From positions 1 through 13,041 of the forward strand of contig WRFK01000019.1 in assembly GCA_009778835.1 (NCBI GenBank): 13,041 nt of DNA, read 5' to 3'. Every line of letters starts with the position of its first letter. The first letter of the stretch is position 1. This document shows, piece by piece, positions 6,311 through 13,041 of the stretch. The translations under genes and the position numbers were made by a program. The notes beneath the pieces are model-generated. The model did no database searches. It saw nothing but the letters and a program-made list of their open reading frames with translations, and was not told where the DNA came from. The stretch is from Spirochaetaceae bacterium (GTDB lineage: Bacteria; Spirochaetota; Spirochaetia; CADAEX01).

Positions 6311-8351
6311 GGAAGAAATAAATACCCTTAAAGCAGAAATAGACTCATTGGAAAAATCTCTTGAGACAAAAAAATATCCGGAACAAGATATTTCCGATAT
6401 TATGAACGCTGTCCGTTATGGCGAAAAAATGCACAGTGACCAAAAAAGAGCAAGCGGAGAACCATATTTTATCCATCCTATTGCAGTTGCCAAAATTCTA
6501 ATAGAACTTAATCTTGATAAAAACACAATAATAGCTGCTATTCTGCACGATACAGTAGAAGATACAGATGCAGACTACAATATAATAGAAACCAATTTTG
6601 GCGAAGAAGTCGCAAAGCTTGTCGATGGGGTAACCAAAATTACGGTTGTAAAAGCTGCGAATAAATCTGCTCAGGAAGTAGAAACCCTAAGAAAAATACT
6701 TATAGCAATGGTAAAAGATGTAAGAGTTATATTGATAAAACTGGCTGATAAACTTCATAACATGACAACACTTTCCTATTTAAATAAAGAAAGACAGAAA
6801 GCTATTGCAGAAGAGTGTCTTGAAGTATACGCGCCAATAGCTGGCCAGCTTGGAATATCGTGGATCAAGGCAGAGCTTGAAAATCTTGCCCTTAAACATT
6901 TACATCCTATATCTTATAAACAGATTTTGGAATTTCTTGATGCAAAAAAAATAGAAAAAGAAGAATATCAAAAAGACATAGAAAATAAACTCAAGCAGGC
7001 AGCCAAAGAAGAAGATATAGAAATTGAAATATCCGCAAGAGTAAAAAATATATATTCGATCTACAGAAAAATGAGAGATAATGAAAAATCACTTGAAGAA
7101 ATATATGACATCTTTGGGATAAGAATATTATGCGATACTGCAAATGATTGTTATGCTATCCTTGGGCTCGTGCATAAATTGTGGATCCCCATAGAAAGAA
7201 GATTTAAAGATTATATCGCAGTTCCAAAATCCAACAGATACAGAAGCCTTCATACAACAGTAATAACAGACGAGGGCAAATTGCTTGAAGCTCAAATACG
7301 CTCTTATGAAATGCATAAAACTGCAGAGTATGGCATTGCAGCGCATTGGCTTTATAAAAAAGGGAAAACAACAAATAATTTAAACCCCAATGATATTTCT
7401 CTTATCAACAGATTAATGCAATGGAACAACCTTGAAAATTATGAAACAGATTTTCTTAAAGATTTAAAAAAAGAGATACTTAAAGATACAATATATGTTT
7501 TTACTCCGGATGGAGATATATTTGAAATGCCAATCGGCTCTACTGCCATAGATTTTGCATACAGCATACATACAGAAGTTGGCGACCATACTGCAGGAGC
7601 AAAAGCAGATGGATATATTATTCCTTTAAGCAGGCATCTTAAAAATACACAGGTTATAGAAATTATAACAACCAAAAATGCGCATCCTACTCCGCACTGG
7701 CTTAAAATTGCAAAAACAACCAAGGCAAAATCTAAAATACGGCATTGGCTTAACAGAAACAGCAATTTGCTTAAAGATGCTACAAAAAACAAAAAGCAGG
7801 AAACAGCAGAGGAAGATAAGCTTAATAAACAAAACAAAGAAGCAAAAATTACCGATGAATCAGAACAGTATAATGACAGTGACATACTGGTAATGGAGAT
7901 AAGGGATAAAAACAAGATAACCCTTTCTGTAAATGGCGAAAAAAATACAATGATAAATTTTGCCAGATGCTGCTCCCCTGTTTCCGGGGATATCATAATC
8001 GGCTATATCTCTGTAGGCCGGGGAATTATTGTTCATAAAAGCGATTGTAAAAATTTAAAAAATATTAAAAATTTAAATAATCGGACAATAGATGTACAAT
8101 GGGAAGCTGTTTCTAAAAAAGCATCCAGAAAATTTAAAGTAACAGCGCGAAAAACTCATAATCTATTCTCTGAGATCGAAGGCGCTATAAAAAAACACAA
8201 CGGGCACCTTATTGAAGGAAGACTTGCAGAAAGCGATAACGAAAAATTGACTGGGTTTTTTACAATGGAACTTGACAACGATGAGGACTTCGGAAAAGCT
8301 GTAAAAAGTATAAGAACTATCCCCTCAATTATAAATATATATGTTGTCTAG
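6309..8351 (+). CDS. Bifunctional (p)ppGpp synthetase/hydrolase, RelA/SpoT family
   Basis: This 680-residue enzyme should make and break (p)ppGpp, the stringent-response alarmone. The HD hydrolase domain keeps its metal residues: H56 (FIHP), H80-D81 (ILHDTVEDT), D147 and N151 (LADKLHN). The synthetase domain has the RFKD motif (298-301), typical of bifunctional enzymes rather than the acidic RelA version, then Y311 and E328/Q330 (EAQIRS). The TGS domain (about 392-455), the zinc-finger-like FARCCSPV (551-558) and a C-terminal ACT domain (about 606-680) complete the long form. The variable position before the substrate-stacking tyrosine is Arg (SNRYRSLHTT). No start codon exists upstream in this frame, which is open back to 6159 through the repeat, so ATG 6309 is the first choice. 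Its SD is poor (GAGAG, 10 nt away). Confidence 0.95.
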   Translation: MEEINTLKAEIDSLEKSLETKKYPEQDISDIMNAVRYGEKMHSDQKRASGEPYFIHPIAVAKILIELNLDKNTIIAAILHDTVEDTDADYNIIETNFGEEVAKLVDGVTKITVVKAANKSAQEVETLRKILIAMVKDVRVILIKLADKLHNMTTLSYLNKERQKAIAEECLEVYAPIAGQLGISWIKAELENLALKHLHPISYKQILEFLDAKKIEKEEYQKDIENKLKQAAKEEDIEIEISARVKNIYSIYRKMRDNEKSLEEIYDIFGIRILCDTANDCYAILGLVHKLWIPIERRFKDYIAVPKSNRYRSLHTTVITDEGKLLEAQIRSYEMHKTAEYGIAAHWLYKKGKTTNNLNPNDISLINRLMQWNNLENYETDFLKDLKKEILKDTIYVFTPDGDIFEMPIGSTAIDFAYSIHTEVGDHTAGAKADGYIIPLSRHLKNTQVIEIITTKNAHPTPHWLKIAKTTKAKSKIRHWLNRNSNLLKDATKNKKQETAEEDKLNKQNKEAKITDESEQYNDSDILVMEIRDKNKITLSVNGEKNTMINFARCCSPVSGDIIIGYISVGRGIIVHKSDCKNLKNIKNLNNRTIDVQWEAVSKKASRKFKVTARKTHNLFSEIEGAIKKHNGHLIEGRLAESDNEKLTGFFTMELDNDEDFGKAVKSIRTIPSIINIYVV

Positions 8352-8368
8352 TGGGGTAACCCATTTTT
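8352..8368 (+). terminator. Weak hairpin terminator after rel
   Basis: TGGG-GTAA-CCCA (8352-8363), with a possible extra G-T pair, is followed directly by five T residues and begins at the rel stop codon. The stem is only 4-5 bp, so termination would be inefficient at best. Position and T-run are the support. Confidence 0.35.
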
Positions 8369-8719
8369 ACAAAATTGAAACTAACTCTTTACGTTGTATA
8401 AAGACAGTTTCAACAAGCTGACTCGAAAACGGGAAGCATATCACGCATAAAAATAAAAGCAACACTAATAAGTGATACTTTTACAAATCTTTAATACGCC
8501 TTTAGACCGTTATTTCTACAGGAAGGGTATTTTTTTGTTATCCCTTAAATGACACTGGTAGATATACGCTTATTGTTTTATAAAAAATTACCAATGCTGA
8601 AATAATAAAAAAGTGTTTGATTTTTTGATAAAAATCCGATTATTATACAACTAACAGTACTCCCCGCACCTCTGAAGATGCCAAGCACCTTTATGTGTCC
8701 CAGGGGAGACGTCCTTTTT
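8369..8719 (+). other. Non-coding leader/spacer before the Abi_2 gene
   Basis: No ORF with a plausible ribosome binding site is visible between rel and the Abi_2 gene. The stretch contains a hairpin AAGGG/CCCTT (8523-8527 with 8541-8545, T-rich loop), an AAGT-GAT-ACTT mini-hairpin, and near its end a good promoter. It is long for this compact region. A small RNA here is possible, since AbiF-type proteins have been reported with RNA partners, but no specific RNA can be delimited. Confidence 0.35.
8617..8646 (+). promoter_or_regulatory. Sigma-70-type promoter for the Abi_2 gene
   Basis: TTGATT (8617-8622) and TATTAT (8641-8646) are separated by 18 bp. Initiation near 8653 would give a leader of about 67 nt before the preferred ATG at 8720, carrying GGGGAG (8703-8708). 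The gene therefore appears to have its own promoter, independent of rel. Confidence 0.45.
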
Positions 8720-9583
8720 ATGGAAAAACAATTAAAACCACCAACAACATATGATGAGCAAGTAGAAATATTACGCCGTAGAGGGTGCCTTATAAAAGAT
8801 GAGGCTTTATGTAAGGAAATTCTTGCAAAATTAAATTACTATCGATTTACAGCTTATTTTCTCCCTTTTCGTAAAGATAATGGAGATTATTTACCTGGAA
8901 CAAATATTGATACCATTTATCAAATATACGAATTTGACAGAAAAATACGCAGTATCTTGTTTAGTGCAATAGAAGAAATAGAAGTAAATTTAAGAACAAA
9001 ATTCGCTTATTATCATGCTCATAAATTTGGTGCAATTGGATACATGAATGAAGCGAATTACAATATAAAGCATAAACATGATAAGTTTATAGAACGCATC
9101 AGCTATATAAAAGAAGAGAATAAAAATTTATTATTTGTAAAACACCATAAAGAAAGTTATGGCGATAAATTTCCAATATGGGTAATTATTGAATTGTTTT
9201 CATTTGGAATGTTATCTCGTTTTTATAATAGCTTGCAGACCCCTGATCAAAAAAGTTTAGCAAAAAATTTATTTAATACTAATCCAAAAATTTTGAAAAG
9301 CTGGCTTAGATGTTGTACTGATTTACGTAATATTTGCGCTCATTATGGAAGACTTTATTTTAGAATATTTGGAGCAATTCCGGCAGAACTAGGATTAGAC
9401 GAAAAGACTAAAAGGCGTCTATTTGGAGCGATTCTTGCTTTAAAAAAAATATATCCTAACCCTGATAAATGGAATAAAGAAATATTTAAGTCAATTTCTG
9501 ATTTGATTCATCAATATTCAAAAGACATTAATTTACGACATATAGGATTTCCTGTTAATTGGGAAGAAAGTCTTGGTAATTAA
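8720..9583 (+). CDS. Abi_2 family (AbiD/AbiF-type) abortive-infection protein with HEPN motif
   Basis: The 287-residue product belongs to the Abi_2 (AbiD/AbiF) family, whose lactococcal members abort phage infection. The N-terminus shows the family pattern TYDEQVEILRRRGCLIKD, then LNYYRFTAYFLPFR, and EFDRKIRSILFSAIEEIEV further on. The signature LRNICAHYGRLYFR lies near 202-215; R203 and H208 form the Rx4H motif of HEPN ribonucleases. A second R/H pair, R92-x6-H99 (RTKFAYYH), lies on the preceding helix. There is no signal peptide or membrane segment, so it should be cytoplasmic, presumably cutting RNA under control. I prefer ATG 8720 (MEKQLKPPTTYD) because the family begins close to this motif; ATG 8678 would add 14 unconvincing residues. 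It has its own promoter, and no protein antitoxin adjoins directly. Confidence 0.85.
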   Translation: MEKQLKPPTTYDEQVEILRRRGCLIKDEALCKEILAKLNYYRFTAYFLPFRKDNGDYLPGTNIDTIYQIYEFDRKIRSILFSAIEEIEVNLRTKFAYYHAHKFGAIGYMNEANYNIKHKHDKFIERISYIKEENKNLLFVKHHKESYGDKFPIWVIIELFSFGMLSRFYNSLQTPDQKSLAKNLFNTNPKILKSWLRCCTDLRNICAHYGRLYFRIFGAIPAELGLDEKTKRRLFGAILALKKIYPNPDKWNKEIFKSISDLIHQYSKDINLRHIGFPVNWEESLGN

Positions 9584-9608
9584 GAACAAATTTTTACCAA
9601 TTGATATT
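9573..9608 (+). terminator. Possible terminator of the Abi_2 gene
   Basis: TTGGTAA (9573-9579) and TTACCAA (9594-9600) are a perfect 7-bp inverted repeat around the stop codon (9581-9583). Only T-rich, interrupted sequence follows. The stem is AT-rich with a 14-nt loop, so this is a weak candidate. Confidence 0.25.
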
Positions 9609-9690
9609 ATATATTTTTACAGAAAAGAATAAAGATTAATGATATTAAAACGTTTGAATGTTCAAAATGCAAAAGTCATTTTACTATTGA

Positions 9691-9774
9691 AAATATTGTG
9701 GTGATAAAACTACACAGCAAGACGATATAGCAGAAGCCAAGATAATAGCAAAAAATTACATACTTGAAGAATAG
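9691..9774 (+). pseudogene. C-terminal relic of a RelE/HigB-type toxin
   Basis: The frame reads KYCGDKTTQQDDIAEAKI then IAKNYILEE and stops at 9772-9774. This matches from memory the conserved C-terminus of Gp49-like 'addiction module killer' toxins (about 100 residues, RelE/ParE superfamily), which end in the pattern CGGDKxTQxxDIxxAKxxA. Only the last ~27 codons remain. A TGA stop lies just upstream (9688-9690), the catalytic core and start are missing, and one glycine of CGGDK is absent. It ends 10 nt before the antitoxin ATG, the usual toxin-then-antitoxin order of this family. The identification is by motif, reinforced by the adjacent antitoxin. Confidence 0.7.
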
Positions 9775-9784
9775 GGGTAATAAA

Positions 9785-10081
9785 ATGAAAAAAATTAAAA
9801 CAAGAAAATGGGATCCATCTGAAATTATAGAAACTAAAGAAGATGTTATTGTTTTTCTTGAAGGTGCTCTTGAAGAAAATGACCCCGAATTTCTTTTTAA
9901 GACAATCGGATATATCGCCCGCTCAAAAGGTATGTCAAAAATTGCCAAAGAGTTAAACCTTAACAGAGAGGGATTGTATACTGCACTATCTCCTCAAGGG
10001 AACCCCTCTTTTATAACAGTCTCCAGGGTCTTGGATAATCTCGGCTTCCAGTTAAGCGTTAAACAGAAAGTGTTGACATAA
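9785..10081 (+). CDS. HigA-type addiction module antidote protein
   Basis: This 98-residue DNA-binding antitoxin belongs to the 'probable addiction module antidote' group that pairs with Gp49/HigB-like killers. Visible family marks are FLEGALEENDPEFLFKTIGYIA (about 24-45, read in two parts), then RSKGMSKIAKELNLNREGLY (46-65) carrying the helix-turn-helix, and GNPSFITVSRVLDNLGFQL (72-90). AGGGG lies 7 nt before ATG 9785. A TTG at 9764 would extend the frame but overlaps the toxin relic and is unnecessary. The protein is full length and undamaged although its toxin gene is destroyed, so it is now an orphan antitoxin. It may persist as a repressor, or as protection against a related toxin elsewhere. 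Confidence 0.88.
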   Translation: MKKIKTRKWDPSEIIETKEDVIVFLEGALEENDPEFLFKTIGYIARSKGMSKIAKELNLNREGLYTALSPQGNPSFITVSRVLDNLGFQLSVKQKVLT

Positions 10082-10176
10082 TGGGTATTATCAAATCGAC
10101 GGTAAGGGCTGGACAAAAGCCCTCTAAAGAGAAAATGAAAAGGATCAAAGCAGAATTAAAAGAAGCCGCAAAATAG
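10081..10176 (+). CDS. 31-residue ORF coupled to the antitoxin gene
   Basis: The ATG overlaps the antitoxin stop by one base (TAATG), a layout typical of translational coupling. The product begins MGIIKSTVRAGQKPS and is lysine-rich (KEKMKRIKAELKEAAK), with a predicted amphipathic C-terminal helix. The abrupt end after the helix suggests it is the N-terminal part of a longer small protein cut short by a premature stop, but I cannot name the family. It could also be a chance ORF. The 61 bases after it hold no gene. Confidence 0.4.
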   Translation: MGIIKSTVRAGQKPSKEKMKRIKAELKEAAK

Positions 10177-10196
10177 CTTTTGAAGTAATAGACCAT

Positions 10197-10216
10197 AAAA
10201 AAATTAAAACAAGAAA
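10197..10216 (+). repeat. 20-bp repeat of the antitoxin 5' end
   Basis: These 20 bases are identical to 9788-9807, codons 2-8 of the antitoxin. The preceding bases (AT, without the G) resemble a start codon that lost its G. Low complexity (A-rich) makes chance possible, but AACAAGAAA is included in the match. It may be a scar of module duplication. Confidence 0.35.
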
Positions 10217-10252
10217 GCTGTAAAAAAAATTCAATTCATGTTAATATCTAAT

Positions 10253-10261
10253 TGTTATATT
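10253..10261 (+). promoter_or_regulatory. Extended -10 promoter candidate for glf
   Basis: TGT followed by TATATT (10256-10261) fits an extended -10 element. No good -35 is placed 17 bp upstream; TTCAAT (10230-10235) is 20 bp away. Initiation near 10268 would start the transcript inside the 12-bp tandem repeats that precede glf. Confidence 0.3.
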
Positions 10262-10264
10262 ACT

Positions 10265-10300
10265 CCGAAGGAGTATCTGGAAGAGTATCCGAAGGAGTAT
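10265..10300 (+). repeat. Three 12-bp tandem repeats with SD-like cores before glf
   Basis: CCGAAGGAGTAT (10265-10276), CTGGAAGAGTAT (10277-10288) and CCGAAGGAGTAT (10289-10300) stand head to tail. The outer two contain AAGGAG, a strong Shine-Dalgarno match, and the true site AGGGGAGG (10303-10310) follows at once. The first unit also forms TACTCC-GAA-GGAGTA (10261-10275), a 6-bp hairpin that could hide its SD-like core. In the frame of glf they encode PKEY-LEEY-PKEY, but I see no ribosome binding site for that extension. Confidence 0.7.
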
Positions 10301-10315
10301 ACAGGGGAGGCTAAA

Positions 10316-11452
10316 ATGAAATTCGATTGCCTTGTTGTTGGTGCAGGGATTTCAGGAGCTACTTGTGCAAGATTACTTGCAGAAGCAGGCAAAAAAGTTC
10401 TTGTTATTGAAAAACAGAAAAATAGCGCAGGAAATTGCCACGATTACCTTTCTAAAGAAGGGATTACTATCCATACTCATGGCCCTCATATTTTTCATAC
10501 AAATAATAAACAGGTATGGAATTTTCTAAACAGATTTACCGAATTTCGTTTTTTTCAGCATAGGGTTCTAAGTTTCGCAGACGGGCTTTTAATCCCTTTT
10601 CCGATCAATGTTGATACAATAAATATGGTTTACAATACATCCATAACAACAGAAGAGGTTTTGCCATTTCTTGAAAAAGAGGTCAAAAAATCTTCATTTA
10701 CAAATCCGCCGCAGAATTTCCGGGATGCTGTTGTTTCCCAGGTAGGGGAAAGGCTTTATAACCTCTTTTTCAAAAATTACACAATAAAACAGTGGGGACG
10801 CCAACCCGAAGAGCTTTCCGCAGAAATAGCAAAAAGAATTCCTGTAAGAACAAACAGGGATGGAAGATATTTTTCAGACCAGTACCAGGGTATTCCTTTG
10901 GCAGGATATACAAAAATGGCAGACAATATGCTTGCCCATGAAAATATATCTATAATGTTTGGAGCAGATTATTTTAAACTTGGGGATTTAGCATCTTCAC
11001 TTTTGGATGAAGGAAAAGGGCTTACAGTTTATACAGGCGAGCTGGATAAATTCTTTGACTATAAATACGGAGAACTTGAATACAGGTCGCTCCACATTGA
11101 ATTTAAAACAATCGAACAGCAGTTGTATCAAAGCGTTGCTGTTGTAAACTATCCCAATGATTATGACTTTACAAGAATAACGGAATTCAAACACATGACA
11201 GGTGAATGTCCCACATCCGAAAAAACAGTAATCTGTATGGAATATCCCAAAGAAAAGGGCATTCCATATTATGTGGTTATTACTGAAAGCAACACAAAAA
11301 AACGGGAACAATATATGGCAGATGTAAAAGCCCTTGAAAAAAAAGGGAAACATATTTTTACAGGAAGACTTGCCGAATACAAATACTATAATATGGATCA
11401 GGCAGTATTGGCTGCAATAGAAAAAACAGAAAATTATTTAAAAGGGTTATAA
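10316..11452 (+). CDS. glf: UDP-galactopyranose mutase
   Basis: Glf is an FAD enzyme that converts UDP-galactopyranose to UDP-galactofuranose, the donor for Galf units in surface polysaccharides. The 378-residue protein has the N-terminal dinucleotide fold VVGAGISGATCARLLAEAG (7-25) and the family motif HGPHIFHTNN (55-64). The KNYTIKQWG segment (153-161), the RTNRDGRYFSDQYQGIP stretch (178-194) and FDYKYGELEYRSL (247-259) are also typical, so all main substrate and flavin regions are present. ATG 10316 is chosen over ATG 10238 because AGGGGAGG sits 5 nt upstream and the protein then begins MKFDCLVVGAG as the family does. The stop lies 2 nt before the Wzi-like gene, so the two are almost certainly cotranscribed. 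Confidence 0.95.
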   Translation: MKFDCLVVGAGISGATCARLLAEAGKKVLVIEKQKNSAGNCHDYLSKEGITIHTHGPHIFHTNNKQVWNFLNRFTEFRFFQHRVLSFADGLLIPFPINVDTINMVYNTSITTEEVLPFLEKEVKKSSFTNPPQNFRDAVVSQVGERLYNLFFKNYTIKQWGRQPEELSAEIAKRIPVRTNRDGRYFSDQYQGIPLAGYTKMADNMLAHENISIMFGADYFKLGDLASSLLDEGKGLTVYTGELDKFFDYKYGELEYRSLHIEFKTIEQQLYQSVAVVNYPNDYDFTRITEFKHMTGECPTSEKTVICMEYPKEKGIPYYVVITESNTKKREQYMADVKALEKKGKHIFTGRLAEYKYYNMDQAVLAAIEKTENYLKGL

Positions 11453-11454
11453 CA

Positions 11455-13041
11455 ATGTTAACAAGAATTGCAATGCTCACAAAACCAAAAAGAATAATAC
11501 TTTTGGCAGTAATAATCTTATTTATTTTACTAAACACAAATGTATTTGCTCAAACAATGAAACAAGTTGTATACGACGATCCTGTTTATTTTTTCCTTGA
11601 CAAAGCGTATGCAAAAAAATGGATATTCTATTTACCTACTTCAAAACCCTATACAGAGAAAAAAGTGTATGCCATGCTTAACGAAGCGCTCTCTACTTTT
11701 AAAGTATCTCCCGAGAAATTTTCTTCGCGAGATATTGATGATCTTCTATTCTACATGGACAGGATTGCCGGAGATAAATTTTCGCTGCTTAACCTCAACG
11801 AGGCGACATTTTCAGCTTCTGCCAATGCAGCTCCCCATGTTGATTTTAACATGGCGCTTGATACCCCATCCGACACAGCTACAGTACTTGGCGCAGATTT
11901 AATTATAGATCTTACTCTTGCCGATGCTTTTTACCTTGGATTAAAAGCAGACCAATATCTTATACTTGAAACATGGGAAAATTCCCCCTACAGAAAATTC
12001 CATAATTCGCACTATCCTGATTTTAACATGTACACCTACAATCTCACCAAAGGGATAAAAGGATTCAACAATCTGGGAGACCGCCCGGCATTTGATGAAG
12101 GCGAAGATGGAGATACAGAGTTTTCAATAAGAATGAACCAGCTTAACCAAATGACCATTGACCTTAATCTTGCAACAGTTTCATTTGGAAGAAATTCTTT
12201 TATGTGGGGACCAAGCCAGTTTTCCAATAATATTCTTTCTAACACATCCAAGCCTTATGAATATTTTTCACTTGATATACCTTTTGGAGAAAAAATATAT
12301 TTTACATGGATGACCGGATTTCTTAGAGACAGAATGCCTCTGCAAAGCGAAGAGGATGGAAGAAAACTTATAACAGCGCATAAATTTGAATTCCAGATTA
12401 AAGAGTGGTTAATGTTTTCCATCTACGAAGCAGTAGTCTATTCTCCAAAATTTGAGCTTGCGTATCTGAACCCTTTTTCTCTTTATTACATAAGCGAAGT
12501 TACTCAAGGGGATTATGATAATAAATTTGGCGGTTTTGATTTTATATTCCGCTTTGCTCCAGCAACAATATATTTATCAATTGGTTTTGATGATTGGGAC
12601 TTTGGAGAGCTCTTTAATCCTTCATATTACCATAATATATTACTAACAACACTTGGAGTAAGGCACTATGATCTTATTCAGGGGCTTACAATAACATTGG
12701 AAGCTACATATCTAAACCACTGGGCATATACACATGCAAGCGCAAACACCTTAACACATTATGATGCGAATCTCGGAAGTGTTCTTGAGCCAAATTCTTA
12801 TATTATCTATCTTGATTTTAAATATGATTATTCTCTTAAATCAACTTATGGAGTTTCCTTCTGGCTTACACAGCATGGCTATGGAAGCATAAATGAACAT
12901 CCAAGCGATCATAATGGGACAGGATGGTGTCTTGGTCTCTACGACCCATGGAATGGCAATTACAAATTTCTTGATTACGGGATAGATGGAATCAACAGGG
13001 AAACAAATATTGATCTGTCCATATATACCGAGTACAGAATA
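11455..13041 (+). CDS. Wzi-like capsule/polysaccharide outer-membrane protein (partial, 3' end missing)
   Basis: This frame is open from ATG 11455 to the window end (529 codons, no stop). A signal peptide is clear: KPKRIILLAVIILFILL, with likely cleavage after NVFA (A32/Q33). The mature part is rich in aromatic residues and alternating strands, as in outer-membrane barrels. The segment FGRNSFMWGPSQ (244-255), followed by NNILSNTSKPYEYFSLDIP, matches the WGPG...S...P pattern of the capsule-assembly Wzi family, which holds polysaccharide at the cell surface. Its position 2 nt after glf (AAAGGG 11441-11446 as SD) supports a role in export or attachment of a galactofuranose-containing polymer. 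ATG 11473 is an alternative start that would also keep a signal peptide. The family call is moderately sure; the C-terminal barrel is unseen. Confidence 0.7.
   Translation, partial: MLTRIAMLTKPKRIILLAVIILFILLNTNVFAQTMKQVVYDDPVYFFLDKAYAKKWIFYLPTSKPYTEKKVYAMLNEALSTFKVSPEKFSSRDIDDLLFYMDRIAGDKFSLLNLNEATFSASANAAPHVDFNMALDTPSDTATVLGADLIIDLTLADAFYLGLKADQYLILETWENSPYRKFHNSHYPDFNMYTYNLTKGIKGFNNLGDRPAFDEGEDGDTEFSIRMNQLNQMTIDLNLATVSFGRNSFMWGPSQFSNNILSNTSKPYEYFSLDIPFGEKIYFTWMTGFLRDRMPLQSEEDGRKLITAHKFEFQIKEWLMFSIYEAVVYSPKFELAYLNPFSLYYISEVTQGDYDNKFGGFDFIFRFAPATIYLSIGFDDWDFGELFNPSYYHNILLTTLGVRHYDLIQGLTITLEATYLNHWAYTHASANTLTHYDANLGSVLEPNSYIIYLDFKYDYSLKSTYGVSFWLTQHGYGSINEHPSDHNGTGWCLGLYDPWNGNYKFLDYGIDGINRETNIDLSIYTEYRI

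Noticed and set aside
7439..7996. 185-residue minus-strand ORF
   Set aside because: It is antisense to the rel TGS and linker region, which is clearly coding on the plus strand.
8678..8719. Upstream ATG extending the Abi_2 protein by 14 residues
   Set aside because: The extra residues do not fit the family start, and ATG 8720 begins just before the conserved TYDEQ motif.
9635..9690. A CxxC-containing fragment (TFECSKCKSHFTIEN) suggesting a zinc ribbon
   Set aside because: There is no start codon, only one cysteine pair and a different frame from the toxin relic. It could be a remnant but is too short to support.
10238..10315. Upstream ATG extending Glf by 26 residues
   Set aside because: There is no SD before 10238; the extension encodes the 12-bp repeats, while a strong SD precedes ATG 10316.
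11567..11902. 111-residue plus-strand ORF
   Set aside because: It is out of frame inside the Wzi-like gene, whose frame is open across the whole region.

Overview
The window is AT-rich and reads as chromosomal DNA of a Gram-negative-type (diderm) bacterium. The evidence is a predicted outer-membrane barrel protein with a signal peptide at the right end, a membrane-anchored M23 murein peptidase at the left end, and AT-biased codon use throughout. The interspersed hairpin repeats at the left edge, of the CATTGCGAG...CTCGCAATG type, occur in several diderm lineages. A spirochaete or a similar uncultured low-GC lineage would fit, but that placement is a weak inference.

Layout. (1) 1-478 is non-coding and repeat-rich: two near-identical 101-bp hairpin elements, a nested stem-loop region, and a perfect 10+10 bp inverted repeat beside a consensus -10 box. 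(2) 479-2296 holds an M23 peptidase, a repeat-bearing spacer and a 70-residue two-helix membrane protein. (3) 2333-2806, minus strand, is a SlyD-like prolyl isomerase that starts at TTG. (4) 3054-8351 holds a ROK sugar kinase and then a housekeeping cluster: prfA (release factor 1), prmC (the methylase of the release-factor GGQ glutamine) and a bifunctional RelA/SpoT (p)ppGpp enzyme. PrmC directly modifies the prfA product, so that pairing is functional. The 3' end of prmC is triplicated in degenerate form, and the third copy runs into the rel start codon. (5) 8352-10237 is an accessory islet: a stand-alone Abi_2 (AbiD/AbiF-type) HEPN protein behind 368 bp of non-coding DNA, the C-terminal relic of a RelE/HigB-type toxin, its intact HigA-type antitoxin, and a 31-codon ORF overlapping the antitoxin stop. 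(6) 10316-13041 is the start of a surface-polysaccharide locus: glf (UDP-galactopyranose mutase) and, 2 nt later, a Wzi-like outer-membrane protein that runs off the window.

The most interesting area is the islet between rel and glf. It combines a HEPN-type presumptive RNase with no protein partner and a toxin-antitoxin module caught mid-decay (toxin beheaded, antitoxin open). The repeat-driven remodelling of the prmC/rel junction and the SD-like 12-bp tandem repeats before glf are secondary points. No rRNA, tRNA or CRISPR array was seen.
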